Below, one piece after another: positions 6,813-15,351 of a DNA stretch of 25,796 bases; the stretch's first letter is position 1; each line of letters begins with the position of its first letter. The translations under genes were made by a program, and so were the position numbers. The notes below the pieces were generated by a model. It saw only the letters and a list, made by a program, of their open reading frames with translations. It did not search any database and had not been told where the DNA came from. This stretch comes from EX4572-165 sp964581795 (GTDB taxonomy: Archaea; Thermoplasmatota; E2; DHVEG-1). The stretch lies in contig CAZOPW010000031.1 of NCBI GenBank assembly GCA_964581795.1, forward strand, positions 1-25,796, in the 5' to 3' direction.

Positions 6813-8600
6813 TCATTCACTTAATTTGTCCTTAACTTGTTGAACTATATATTGAAACATCCCTGCGGCTTCATCATACTTTTCCTGACTTAAAAATTTC
6901 TCTCCCAACATACATAATATTTGCAAATCGTCACTTGGAAAACCAATTGTCTCTATAACATTGATGTAACAATCAGGGGTTAGTTTCATTAATTCGACAA
7001 TATCATTTTTAAAAGCCTCGTTTTTCTCTGATAAATCAATCTGCTTGAGAACAGAACTCATTGAAGATAACGTGATTTCATAGTTTTCCTCCCATAAATC
7101 TTGTGTATAGGTAAGTAAAATATCTTTTTGATTTTCCTCTAAAAAGCTAATATTGTAAAAGAGTCGTTGCATGATCCAAGCTTGTTGTTGCATAGTTGTG
7201 TCTATCGTGGTTAATACTTCAGCTTTAATGGTATCAGACTGATTTGTTTCTTTTGCCCATTTGTCAAAATAAGAATTTTCTGTTATAAATACATCTTCAA
7301 TAGATTTAATTATAGGCAGTAATTGATCTGAGTAGTTTTGATAAAGAGAAAGGGAAATTTCAGCAGCTTCACCTGTTTCATATGGATTAAAAATATCGAT
7401 GTTTGAATTATGAAATGGAACATAGATACTGCTACATGCACGATTAGGTGAAAACCATCCTTTACTAAGATATTCATAGTTACTTTGTGGAATTTCATAG
7501 ATTGCTACTCCTTCAAATGAATACGTGGCTTCACACATAGGCCTGATGTCGTTGACATCTTTAAATTGTAATCGAGACCATTCCATCATATCTGATACGG
7601 TGATATTTCCTTTCCTTTGCATAATACGATCTAACATTGATTGTTCCCAAGCATACACTGCAGTTGTTAAACGAATTCTAGCAAAGTTACCTGATATGTT
7701 TTGAAGTGTGACGTAAAAATCTCCAATTGTTTTTGAATCGCTAAGAGTTACACTCTCTGGAGGCATAAAAAATGAAGGTTTTCCATCATGGTATCCTATA
7801 TTAGTAAAGAAAGGGATTTGCTTTACTTTTACTGAATTAGGTGTAACATCTAAGATCCGAATGCGAGCAAGACCACTTAAATGAATACAATCTCCTCTTC
7901 TCACTGTTTTCGTAGACACGGCATCATATGATTCAGCAATGAATCGTGAACGAACAAGTTGCGTATCCCATAGTTGGCGGGGATAATTTGAGATAACATC
8001 GATATCATCAATGATTTCTTTTGTATGGTACCGATATGCGTCTGCTTCAATCAAATACCCTTTTTCAGGACCAACTAAACACAAATTTTCAGAAACCCCT
8101 GTTGCATGTAATTGATCCACTGCTTTCTTTGTTAAATAGTTCACTGCCTCAGTTTCATTATGTGCTTGTTCACAACTATATCGGATCCAATCAAAATCAT
8201 CCCATGCAAATGGGCTAGGGTTAATCCAGCGTGAAAGAGAGTCAGCGTCACCATACGCAAGACCCGCGTCTGTTAACACCATCCCAGATTTTACGATATT
8301 TGGTGGAGTATCTTCTTCAGAGGTGACACCGATATAGGTATGTTCGACTTGAAAATCTATGGGTTTGCCCGTCCATGGATGATGATATGTGTATTCATAT
8401 CCAATGGGAATGCGTGTAAGAACTTGTAATCCGGCCCGGCTTGGATCTCTTACTTTTAATAGTAAATTGTATTCCCCTGCAGTACTGTTGCCTGTAGCAA
8501 TAATATCTTTACAGGCAGTGCTTGTGCCAATACTTAACAAAAGTAAAAATAAGAAAATAAAAAGAAAACTATATTTATATCGAGAAGAGGAACACATCAT
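6813..8600 (-). CDS. Secreted Ntn-hydrolase of the C69/secernin-like type
   Basis: A 595-residue exported protein. Residues 1-29 form a signal peptide (basic, long Leu/Phe core, SIGTSTA), and cleavage after A29 would expose C30 as the new N-terminus. An N-terminal catalytic cysteine is the hallmark of Ntn-hydrolases such as C69 dipeptidases and secernins. The 'C-K-D-I-I-A-T-G...' start, the 'KVRDPSR' strand (49-55) corresponding to the family's 'KNSDRP', the 'EQAHNETEAVNYL' helix, 'LVGPEKGYLIEA' and 'DDIDVISNYPR' follow the family order. A hydrolase or amidase acting outside the membrane on peptides or amides is likely; the substrate is unknown. The last ~170 residues are helical and end in a TPR-like stretch, beyond the usual catalytic core. 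A TATA box at 8622-8631 centred 26 nt upstream of the ATG at 8600 suggests a leaderless transcript. Confidence 0.78.
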   Translation of the reverse strand: MMCSSSRYKYSFLFIFLFLLLLSIGTSTACKDIIATGNSTAGEYNLLLKVRDPSRAGLQVLTRIPIGYEYTYHHPWTGKPIDFQVEHTYIGVTSEEDTPPNIVKSGMVLTDAGLAYGDADSLSRWINPSPFAWDDFDWIRYSCEQAHNETEAVNYLTKKAVDQLHATGVSENLCLVGPEKGYLIEADAYRYHTKEIIDDIDVISNYPRQLWDTQLVRSRFIAESYDAVSTKTVRRGDCIHLSGLARIRILDVTPNSVKVKQIPFFTNIGYHDGKPSFFMPPESVTLSDSKTIGDFYVTLQNISGNFARIRLTTAVYAWEQSMLDRIMQRKGNITVSDMMEWSRLQFKDVNDIRPMCEATYSFEGVAIYEIPQSNYEYLSKGWFSPNRACSSIYVPFHNSNIDIFNPYETGEAAEISLSLYQNYSDQLLPIIKSIEDVFITENSYFDKWAKETNQSDTIKAEVLTTIDTTMQQQAWIMQRLFYNISFLEENQKDILLTYTQDLWEENYEITLSSMSSVLKQIDLSEKNEAFKNDIVELMKLTPDCYINVIETIGFPSDDLQILCMLGEKFLSQEKYDEAAGMFQYIVQQVKDKLSE

Positions 8601-8621
8601 TAATTATTATAGAATCGAGAG

Positions 8622-8631
8622 GTATAAAAAA
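8622..8631 (-). promoter_or_regulatory. TATA box for the secreted Ntn-hydrolase
   Basis: The minus strand reads TTTTTTATAC, centred about 26 nt upstream of the ATG at 8600, with no Shine-Dalgarno. It shares a 114-nt divergent intergenic region with the THUMP gene. Confidence 0.5.
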
Positions 8632-8681
8632 GTTGCTTGTTATTGAAAGAGCAGCAATACATGATTTTTTCCTATCCAAAT

Positions 8682-8690
8682 CTATATGTA
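8682..8690 (+). promoter_or_regulatory. TATA-like box for the THUMP gene
   Basis: CTATATGTA is centred about 29 nt upstream of the GTG at 8715. It supports a leaderless GTG start over the longer frame that begins with TTG at 8637. Confidence 0.4.
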
Positions 8691-8714
8691 TTATGTTATT
8701 TTTTCATTTTTTTT

Positions 8715-9629
8715 GTGAATCAATCTCAAATTCTAGTACGGTATGGAGAAATTGGATTAAAATCGGAATATACTCGCCGGCAATTTACAAATCAATTAAA
8801 AAAGAATATCTTGTATGCATGTTCTAAAGAAGGATTAGCTGTTTCTATTGTTGTAAAACGAGGGCGTTTATTTGTACATACCACAGAAATTGCAAAAACA
8901 ATTACTGTTTTGAAAAAAATTTTTGGTATAGTATCATTGAGTCCTGTATGGGAATCTAATTCAGTTTTATTAGAATTAAAAGATGAAGTAATTCGATTAT
9001 TAAAAACTTCTTTAAAACCAAACACTTCTTTTGCGTTGCGCGTTCGAAGAAGTGGAGTTCATGAATATACAAGTCAAGATGTAGCAGTTCAGATTGGTCA
9101 AGCTGTTTGTGATGAATTTAATTGTCCTGTTGAGTTAGATCAACCAGATGTGGAAGTATTTATTGAAATTCGAGATGAAAAATCTTATGTTTTTTTGGAA
9201 ATAATAAAGGGAGTTGGAGGATTACCGTATGCTACACAAGGTAAAATTTGTTGCTTTGTACAAGATTCTTTTGATATTCTAGCGAGTTGGTATTTAATGA
9301 AACGAGGGTGCTCAGTTCAGTTCTACATCACAAATGAATCATTAGCAAAACAAATTAACACTTTTTTAAAAAAGTGGTACATTCCTTCTTCCCCACTATT
9401 CCTCAAGGAAAATCTTTCAAAAGATCAGAAAGATTTAAGAGAGCTAATTAAAAAAAATCAATACCACGCGATTTGCACAGGTATCAATTGTTTAAAAGAT
9501 AAAAAGAAAATAATTCAAAAAATCGCTAGATTTCAAAATAATTTTTCATTGCCCATCCTATCTCCGCTTATTAGCATGAATGAATCAGAATGCCAACGTA
9601 TTGCAAAAGAGGTAGGAATTAATTTATGA
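8715..9629 (+). CDS. ThiI-like THUMP protein with degenerate PP-loop domain
   Basis: Homologous to ThiI, the tRNA uridine-8 4-thiouridine synthetase, but probably not a working sulfurtransferase. The start 'ILVRYGEIGLKS' is the ThiI N-terminal signature. A THUMP RNA-binding domain follows (about 60-160; FALRVRRSGVHEYTSQD), then the 'GGLPYATQGK' linker. Where ThiI has the ATP-binding SGGxDS loop this protein has Q183-D-S-F-D-I188, losing both glycines and the last serine while keeping the aspartate. The later GESLGQVASQ motif is replaced by 'GINCLKDKKK'. The flanking 'WYLMKRG' and 'LPILSPLISMNESE' remain recognisable, so homology is clear. The C-terminus is shorter than usual, ending within the PP-loop domain. 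The GTG at 8715 fits the family N-terminus and a TATA box. Its stop overlaps the next gene's start (ATGA), so the two are co-transcribed. Confidence 0.8.
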   Translation: MNQSQILVRYGEIGLKSEYTRRQFTNQLKKNILYACSKEGLAVSIVVKRGRLFVHTTEIAKTITVLKKIFGIVSLSPVWESNSVLLELKDEVIRLLKTSLKPNTSFALRVRRSGVHEYTSQDVAVQIGQAVCDEFNCPVELDQPDVEVFIEIRDEKSYVFLEIIKGVGGLPYATQGKICCFVQDSFDILASWYLMKRGCSVQFYITNESLAKQINTFLKKWYIPSSPLFLKENLSKDQKDLRELIKKNQYHAICTGINCLKDKKKIIQKIARFQNNFSLPILSPLISMNESECQRIAKEVGINL

Positions 9630-10522
9630 ATATTATTGTTTTTGGAGCGGGTGCGATAGGTTCTTTTTTTGGAGGTGTTCTGTCTAAAACCAATAAAGTA
9701 ATTCTTGTAGGAAGAAAAGACCATGTGGATGAAATCAATGCTCATGGTTTAACAATAACCGGGAAAACCAAGTTGAATAGAAAAATACATTCAGTTGAGA
9801 AGGTTGAAGATGTTCGTATAAGTCCGGATATTTTATTCTTAACGGTCAAATCATTTGATACGTTAGAAGCAATATCTCAAGCTAAAAAAATTATTTCTCC
9901 AAAAACAACAGTTCTTACCATTCAAAACGGGTTAAATAACATTGATCAGATAAAAAAGGTTATACCTGAAAAACAAATCATTGCTGGTGTCACTACCCAT
10001 GGAGTCCAATTTGTAAAACCAGGTGTTATTTGCCACAAGGGGAAAGGCTCAACGATAATCGGTGAACTCAATAATAAGAAAACAAAACGAATCGATCTGA
10101 TTTCATCACTTATTCAGAAGTCTGGTATCCCTGTTGAAATCAGTCTTGATATCATAGTCGATATTTGGAAAAAAGCTCTTATCAACGCTTCAATTAATCC
10201 ATTGACTGCTATTTTTCAGTGCCAAAATGGATATTTATCAAAAAATCCAATATTACGTAATTTGATTGAAAAAATATGTATTGAATCGGTAGCAGTTGCA
10301 AATAAAAAAGGTTTTTATTTATCTGTAGAAACGATACTGAAGCATACTTGGAAGGTAATAGAGCAAACAGAACAAAACCGTTCTTCCATGCTTCAAAGTA
10401 TACTGCAAGGGAAACCAACTGAGATTGATCAGATAAATGGAATAATTGTGGAGTTAGGTACAAAATATGGTTGTAATGTACCATTAAATTTATTGATGAC
10501 CAAAATAATTAAATCAATATAA
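9626..10522 (+). CDS. panE: 2-dehydropantoate 2-reductase (ketopantoate reductase)
   Basis: Reduces ketopantoate to pantoate with NAD(P)H, a step of coenzyme A synthesis in the cytoplasm. The 298-residue protein has the normal length and domain order. The N-terminal Rossmann motif is GAGAIG (7-12), 'TVKSFDT' carries K75, and 'TIQNGLNN' carries N101. The C-terminal ApbA domain holds the catalytic lysine K183 in 'WKKALINASINPLTA', with N187 and N191 in their conserved places and E265 in 'PTEIDQING'. All key residues are present, so the enzyme should be active. The start codon overlaps the stop of the THUMP gene by four bases (ATGA), implying translational coupling. No direct link between the two activities is known to me. 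Confidence 0.88.
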   Translation: MNIIVFGAGAIGSFFGGVLSKTNKVILVGRKDHVDEINAHGLTITGKTKLNRKIHSVEKVEDVRISPDILFLTVKSFDTLEAISQAKKIISPKTTVLTIQNGLNNIDQIKKVIPEKQIIAGVTTHGVQFVKPGVICHKGKGSTIIGELNNKKTKRIDLISSLIQKSGIPVEISLDIIVDIWKKALINASINPLTAIFQCQNGYLSKNPILRNLIEKICIESVAVANKKGFYLSVETILKHTWKVIEQTEQNRSSMLQSILQGKPTEIDQINGIIVELGTKYGCNVPLNLLMTKIIKSI

Positions 10523-10563
10523 TGAAAAAAACCAGTTATCATTTTTTATGAACAGACCGACAT

Positions 10564-10575
10564 TTTTATATAAAT
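10564..10575 (+). promoter_or_regulatory. TATA box upstream of the metalloprotease gene
   Basis: TTTTATATAAAT lies about 55 nt before the ATG at 10625, predicting transcription from near 10595 and a ~30-nt leader. A second AT-rich candidate (about 10586-10596) would give a leader under 10 nt. A short T-run at 10542-10547 precedes it and may end the panE transcript. Confidence 0.45.
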
Positions 10576-10624
10576 CTATGTCCATAATATAATATTAAAG
10601 ATATTTGCTGGGGACAGAATCAAC

Positions 10625-12517
10625 ATGATTGATTTAAAAAAATTACAAAATGATAATAAGTTCTTAATAGGTGCTGCGATTTTTATAGCATTACTTATTA
10701 TTCTATCAGGAGTATATTATGCTGTTGTTTATTTTGGTGGAGATGATGTTACACCAGAAGAACCTAAAGAAAAAGAGATAACGGTAGATGATCAAATCAG
10801 TCCGTTCTTAAATCAGGGGCTCACTGTTCAATTTGATAGATTTCGACATCGAGGGCTTCTTGATGAAATTTTGAAGTTTGGGACATCGTGGAAAACTCCT
10901 CCAAATTTCTATTATGTTGCTACTATAGATGGCCTTGAATATTCCAGTAAAGATGTTGCAGCTGCAGGAGGAGCATCCAGTGAAATTTTTTATAACACCT
11001 GGGATACGATATTTAAAGAAAATCGTATCATGAAAGATGTTGATGAGGAACAAGAAACAAGTAAGATTACTATCAAGATCATAGAACGTGAAAGTGTTGG
11101 TTTACTCGGTCTTCGCTCTCAAGACGTAGTTAAAGAGGAAATTCATCTAACATATGATTATAGAACAGGTAGATGGAGTGGAGATGATTCATTTAAAGAT
11201 GATGATGGATATGGCCATTATGTTGGTGAAAATTTTGAATTATGGTTTAATATCTATCAAACAGACTATGATGGTGATGGAATACCGTATTGGACAGAAG
11301 TTAATGTCTTAGGTACTGATCCTCGGCAGGATGATTCTCTCCTTGATCCCGATGGAGATGGTATACCAACTAGTTGGGAATGGAAATGGGGGTATGATCC
11401 ATTTTCGTGGGATGATCATTATAATCTTGATCCTGATGTTGATGGAATACAAAATATTGAAGAATATCGGATGGCAAAATATTTTGCAGATCCCTTTTCA
11501 CAAGATATTTATATGGAGACTGATGGCATGGAAAAGGGAGGATTATTTGATATTCAACATGTTTTTTATGAGGAAAGCGGACAGATCATGATTGAGCGTT
11601 TTACCCAGCATGGGATCAACTTGTATATTGATAATGGATGGCCAGGAGGACCTACCAATGGAGGCGGCGAGATCTTAATGCATTATGATACAATCTCCCA
11701 AGAATCAGGAAACATGTTACAGTTTTACATAAATAATTTTGATGATGATAGAAAAGGAATTTTTAGATATACGATTGTAGGGCATAATGCTGGTTTTGCA
11801 ATCCCCTCAAAATGGAATCGATACGATACAATAGCAGTAGATAGCAGTCCTTATAGACTCCTCAGACGAACAGCATTCACTCCGAGAACAATGCGGATAG
11901 TACTTGCTGCAGCAACGTTACATGAACTCGGTCATACTCTTGGTATTACCCCATGGACGATTGAAGGATGTGACAATCTATCATTTGCCGCGGGTCGACA
12001 AGCCAGCCAAGAGTATGAGCAGACTTGGGGCGACTATTACAGTGTGATGAATTATTATCATATTTGGGATAAGACGCTTGCAGATTATTCCACTGGGCAA
12101 AATGGTGGGAAATACGATCAAAATGATTATGAATATTTTTATCTTCCAACATTCGAAATTGAAGCTAATGTAATGGAGGATCCATTAATCGAACCTCCAG
12201 GAAAAGAACGAATTGTCGATGAAGAAATTCCACCTCTTGGCGAGTCATGGCTTCTTGAAGAGAATCTCACCAAGGAATATCAATCTTATTTTAAAGAGAG
12301 ATGTTACGTTGAAAACGTTGAATGTGACATAAGATTGTATGTTCCTGATAACTTCACAAGAAGCGAAATGAATGGGACGATGGTGAAAGTGTATGCGAAA
12401 CCAAATGTTGAACCTACGTTTACCAAGTATTCCTTAATCGCTGAAGTCACTCTTGATGAGAATGGTGAAATCGTTCATTACGATCAACAAGCTATCATCA
12501 ATGAGTTACGAAGCTAA
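10625..12517 (+). CDS. Membrane-anchored Ca-binding zinc metalloprotease (metzincin-like)
   Basis: A 630-residue protein with one N-terminal membrane anchor (about residues 12-37) and the remainder outside, probably a surface protease. Three Asp-rich calcium loops of the thrombospondin type 3 / EF-hand-like kind follow each other: DYDGDGIP (from D214), DPDGDGIP (near 241) and DPDVDGI (near 269). The zinc motif is HELGHTLG with H433, E434 and H437; 'SVMNY' (473-477) looks like a metzincin Met-turn. The usual third ligand of HExxHxxGxxH/D is a proline here, so the third zinc ligand must come from elsewhere, perhaps the aspartate in 'EGCDN'. Two cysteine pairs are possible (one near 445, two in 'ERCYVENVEC'). 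No exact peptidase family can be named. The gene lies alone between promoter and T-tracts. Confidence 0.75.
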   Translation: MIDLKKLQNDNKFLIGAAIFIALLIILSGVYYAVVYFGGDDVTPEEPKEKEITVDDQISPFLNQGLTVQFDRFRHRGLLDEILKFGTSWKTPPNFYYVATIDGLEYSSKDVAAAGGASSEIFYNTWDTIFKENRIMKDVDEEQETSKITIKIIERESVGLLGLRSQDVVKEEIHLTYDYRTGRWSGDDSFKDDDGYGHYVGENFELWFNIYQTDYDGDGIPYWTEVNVLGTDPRQDDSLLDPDGDGIPTSWEWKWGYDPFSWDDHYNLDPDVDGIQNIEEYRMAKYFADPFSQDIYMETDGMEKGGLFDIQHVFYEESGQIMIERFTQHGINLYIDNGWPGGPTNGGGEILMHYDTISQESGNMLQFYINNFDDDRKGIFRYTIVGHNAGFAIPSKWNRYDTIAVDSSPYRLLRRTAFTPRTMRIVLAAATLHELGHTLGITPWTIEGCDNLSFAAGRQASQEYEQTWGDYYSVMNYYHIWDKTLADYSTGQNGGKYDQNDYEYFYLPTFEIEANVMEDPLIEPPGKERIVDEEIPPLGESWLLEENLTKEYQSYFKERCYVENVECDIRLYVPDNFTRSEMNGTMVKVYAKPNVEPTFTKYSLIAEVTLDENGEIVHYDQQAIINELRS

Positions 12518-12552
12518 CTTTTTTTTCTTCTTCTTGCATTACTTTTTTCAAC
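12518..12552 (+). terminator. T-tract terminator after the metalloprotease gene
   Basis: Runs of eight and six T interrupted by C start directly after the stop codon at 12517, typical of archaeal termination. This suggests the dehydrogenase gene 52 nt further on has its own transcript or depends on read-through. I see no strong TATA box for it. Confidence 0.45.
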
Positions 12553-12603
12553 ATCAAGCTGTATGCTAGTTAAGAAGAAAGTAAGTGTTATCGGGGCAAT
12601 AGT

Positions 12604-13569
12604 ATGAATATTTTTGTTACGAGAAAGATTCCTCAATCAGGTATCAACTTATTAGAAAAAGATCATTCTGTGACAGTTAGTTCAAAAGATAGAGTGTTAA
12701 AAAAGCAGGAAATAATTGATCAGGCAAAAGATGCTGATGGTTTATTGTGTCTACTGACTGATACGATTGATAAAGAAGTTATCTCATCGATTCCTCATTT
12801 GAAAATGATTGCAAACTATGCTGTTGGATATAACAATGTTGATGTTTCTTTTGCCACTAAAAAAAAGATTCCAGTGAGTAACACACCTGATGTTCTTACT
12901 GACACCACCGCAGAACTTGCCTGGGCATTAGTGTTTGCAGTAGCTAGACGAATTGTTGAAGCTGATTCGTTCTGCCGAGATGGAAAGTTTACTGGATGGG
13001 GACCTATGCTTTTACTCGGTCAAGATGTCTCTAAGAAAACACTTGGAATCATTGGCGCTGGACGGATAGGAACGGCAATGGCTCTAAAAAGTAAAGGATT
13101 TGATATGAACGTTCTTTATGTGGATAATCAAAGAAATGAACAATTAGAAAAAGGGGTAAATGCACAAAAAACAACGCTTTCTAATCTTTTAAAACAATCT
13201 GATATTGTATCCTTACATGTACCTTTAACAAATAAGACACAGCATCTTATTAGTGAAGAAGAACTCTCTGTGATGAAAGATACCGCAATTTTAGTAAATA
13301 CTTCTCGAGGACCAATCGTAAATGAAAAAGCATTAACTAAAGCGTTGAAAAATGAATGGATTTTTGGTGCAGGATTAGACGTTTATGAACATGAACCAAA
13401 GATTTCTGATGAATTAATGCAGATTGATAATGTTGTTCTCCTTCCCCATGTTGGTTCTGCGACAAAAGAAACAAGATCGAATATGGCAGACATGGCAGCT
13501 GAAAATATGATTGCTGGCTTAAAAGGTAAACGTCCTCCAAATTGTGTTAATCCTGAAGTGTTTGAATAA
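12604..13569 (+). CDS. gyaR: D-isomer 2-hydroxyacid dehydrogenase, glyoxylate/glycerate dehydrogenase type
   Basis: A 321-residue cytoplasmic enzyme that interconverts 2-oxoacids and D-2-hydroxyacids, most like archaeal glyoxylate/hydroxypyruvate reductase. The dinucleotide motif is GAGRIG (151-156), and D174 at the end of the next strand favours NADH. The catalytic set is complete: R235 (NTSRGPIV), E264 (YEHEP) and H282 (LPHVGSAT). The 'GYNNVDV' loop (75-81) is typical of the substrate side. The exact substrate cannot be read; phosphoglycerate dehydrogenase is less likely because no regulatory domain follows. The gene is convergent with the next one, with only 8 nt between the stops. Confidence 0.85.
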   Translation: MNIFVTRKIPQSGINLLEKDHSVTVSSKDRVLKKQEIIDQAKDADGLLCLLTDTIDKEVISSIPHLKMIANYAVGYNNVDVSFATKKKIPVSNTPDVLTDTTAELAWALVFAVARRIVEADSFCRDGKFTGWGPMLLLGQDVSKKTLGIIGAGRIGTAMALKSKGFDMNVLYVDNQRNEQLEKGVNAQKTTLSNLLKQSDIVSLHVPLTNKTQHLISEEELSVMKDTAILVNTSRGPIVNEKALTKALKNEWIFGAGLDVYEHEPKISDELMQIDNVVLLPHVGSATKETRSNMADMAAENMIAGLKGKRPPNCVNPEVFE

Positions 13570-13577
13570 ATCTAAGT

Positions 13578-14216
13578 TTAAAGTGTAAATACCCATATTT
13601 CAGGATTATCTGGGATGTCTTCCTTTTCGATATCAATTTGATTGCCTACTTTTATTACTTCATAATGGGTTTGTGATAAAAAATCTTCAATTGGAGCGAG
13701 AGGTAAAGATAATCCTTCTATTTTGTAATGCATAGGTATGCTGATTTTTGGTTTAATTTTTTCAATAAGCTCTGCAGCGTTTTTACCATCGAGAGTATAC
13801 GTTCCACCAATGGGTATAAAGAGAATATCTATAGGTCCAAGTCCTTCGATTTGTTTTTCATCTAACAGATGACCAAGATCACCGAGATGTGCAAATCGTA
13901 TTTCGTTAATAGTGAAAAGAAAAACAATATTTTTCCCTCTTTTTTCACCATGGCATGTATCATGATACGTTTCTATGCCCTTTATGGTGACGTCATGAAT
14001 CGATCGTTTCCGTTTCTCTGAGATAATCGCAGTTTTTTCATGGGAAACTGTTTTTGTACTGTTATGGTCAAAATGATCATGGGAAACAAGAATTATATCT
14101 GCTTTCACGAATGGAGTAGGGATTCCAATAGATTTTCCATCATGTGGATCCGTTACTACAGTACGTTCATTTGAAATCTCAAAACAGGAATGGCCGTGCC
14201 ATCGTATTTCAATCAT
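13578..14216 (-). CDS. MBL-fold metal-dependent hydrolase (UPF0173/UlaG-like)
   Basis: A 212-residue soluble metallo-beta-lactamase-fold protein. The metal motif HxHxDH is H46-D-H48-F-D50-H51, with further ligands likely in the 'HDTCHGEKRGKN', 'LGDLGH' and 'PMHYK' segments. The start 'RWHGHSCFEI' and the later 'DILFIPIGGTYTLD' are characteristic of the UPF0173/UlaG-like branch, whose known relatives include a lactonase; the substrate of this archaeal member is unknown. The gene is last in a three-gene minus-strand run after the tRNA endonuclease, 55 nt downstream of its stop, with CGGAG 12 nt before the ATG as a plausible ribosome-binding site. Confidence 0.85.
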   Translation of the reverse strand: MIEIRWHGHSCFEISNERTVVTDPHDGKSIGIPTPFVKADIILVSHDHFDHNSTKTVSHEKTAIISEKRKRSIHDVTIKGIETYHDTCHGEKRGKNIVFLFTINEIRFAHLGDLGHLLDEKQIEGLGPIDILFIPIGGTYTLDGKNAAELIEKIKPKISIPMHYKIEGLSLPLAPIEDFLSQTHYEVIKVGNQIDIEKEDIPDNPEIWVFTL

Positions 14217-14271
14217 TTACATGTACTCCGTGTGAATATGGTAAATCGGAGCTTCTTTGGATTTAAAAACA

Positions 14272-15330
14272 TTATGGGCGGATTCTTTTAAATGAAAGAT
14301 AACGGATGTTTTTATTAATGTCTATACTTGCAAAAAGAAATGTTTTTTTTACGGAATGAGCAAGCCGTATAGCTCTACTGACTTCAGCCCATTCTACAGG
14401 GTCAATGTAAGAGACAGCATGTACAAGATATTCTGCATGCGTTTTTTCCGGTTGTGACGTATATGCACGGAAATGGTTTCCGAATTTAAATCCGGTTTTC
14501 ACGATGAGTCCTTGAGTTTTTAAGTCATGAAAGACGATATATCTTTTTTTAATGTCTTTTTGCCTCTCGTTGATAATGCTTTGAAAACGTTGTTTTGATA
14601 CGCTTTCACCTGATGGTAAATGTATTTTCAATAAGTTTTTTTTGGCAAGGTATAGTGCTTCGACTAAGGAAATTTGCAAACCTTTCCCAAATCTTTTTCC
14701 AAAAAATTCGGCAGTATGAAGTAATTCTGCAATTTCTTCATCAAATATGACAACTCGGTCTTTGAGAAGAATGCCTTTTATTTGATTGAAATGCAATGGT
14801 TTTTTTTCACCTGTTAATGATTCACCGTCCAATTCATAATAGGTGATATCTCCTTCTTCATCTGCTATTGCTAACCAACAAGAATTATGAGTTTGGCTAG
14901 CATGATCTATAAGCATAATCAATTTTTCTATGGTGCCTGGTTCTCGCTCTGAGAAGGTAGCAATTAAAGACGAAGGTTGATCTGGTTCTTGCTGGTTTTT
15001 TGTATAAAATGTGAACAATGTATTATCTGAAAGTAACTGGAGCTGATGTCCTCTATGACGTAAATCGCTAAAAATAAGGTATTTCGTTTCAAAAGTTGCT
15101 TGGTTTAATGCTGCAAAAGCAATTAAATTCTCAAAATTAATTCGTTTTTTTTGATCATATACAATAAGTTTTTTTTCTTCGCATAGAAACGCTGCTTCTA
15201 TGAAATCGAGATATAATTTGTTTGAAGAAATGGGAGTTCCAAACTTACTTTTTCCAAATAGTCTGCCGATGTCTTTTGGTTTAGTGATGATAACTCCGTT
15301 CTGGTCGAGTATACCGCTAGCAGGATTCAT
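14272..15330 (-). CDS. endA: tRNA-splicing endonuclease, two-repeat (about 350-residue) form
   Basis: Cuts the bulge-helix-bulge at intron borders in precursor tRNA. The 352-residue length is that of the fused archaeal form that works as a homodimer. The C-terminal repeat is catalytic: 'YIVFHDLKTQGLIVKTGFKFG' leads to Y290 (FRAY), H298 (THAEYLV) and K328 (AHSVKK), matching the Tyr-His-Lys triad with family spacing. The N-terminal repeat (from 'LYLDFIEAAFLCEEKKL') keeps the fold signature but has lost the triad, as expected for the structural half. The gene begins 21 nt after the stop of the secreted protease gene and precedes the MBL gene, so the three are probably co-transcribed. No intron-containing tRNA is in the window. 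Confidence 0.87.
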   Translation of the reverse strand: MNPASGILDQNGVIITKPKDIGRLFGKSKFGTPISSNKLYLDFIEAAFLCEEKKLIVYDQKKRINFENLIAFAALNQATFETKYLIFSDLRHRGHQLQLLSDNTLFTFYTKNQQEPDQPSSLIATFSEREPGTIEKLIMLIDHASQTHNSCWLAIADEEGDITYYELDGESLTGEKKPLHFNQIKGILLKDRVVIFDEEIAELLHTAEFFGKRFGKGLQISLVEALYLAKKNLLKIHLPSGESVSKQRFQSIINERQKDIKKRYIVFHDLKTQGLIVKTGFKFGNHFRAYTSQPEKTHAEYLVHAVSYIDPVEWAEVSRAIRLAHSVKKTFLFASIDINKNIRYLSFKRIRP

Positions 15331-15351
15331 ATCATAGACAACTTGCCCGGC

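Noticed and set aside
8637..8714. N-terminal extension of the ThiI-like protein from TTG 8637
   Set aside because: The added residues are a hydrophobic stretch absent from ThiI proteins and contain the TATA-like box; the family N-terminus begins at about the GTG at 8715.
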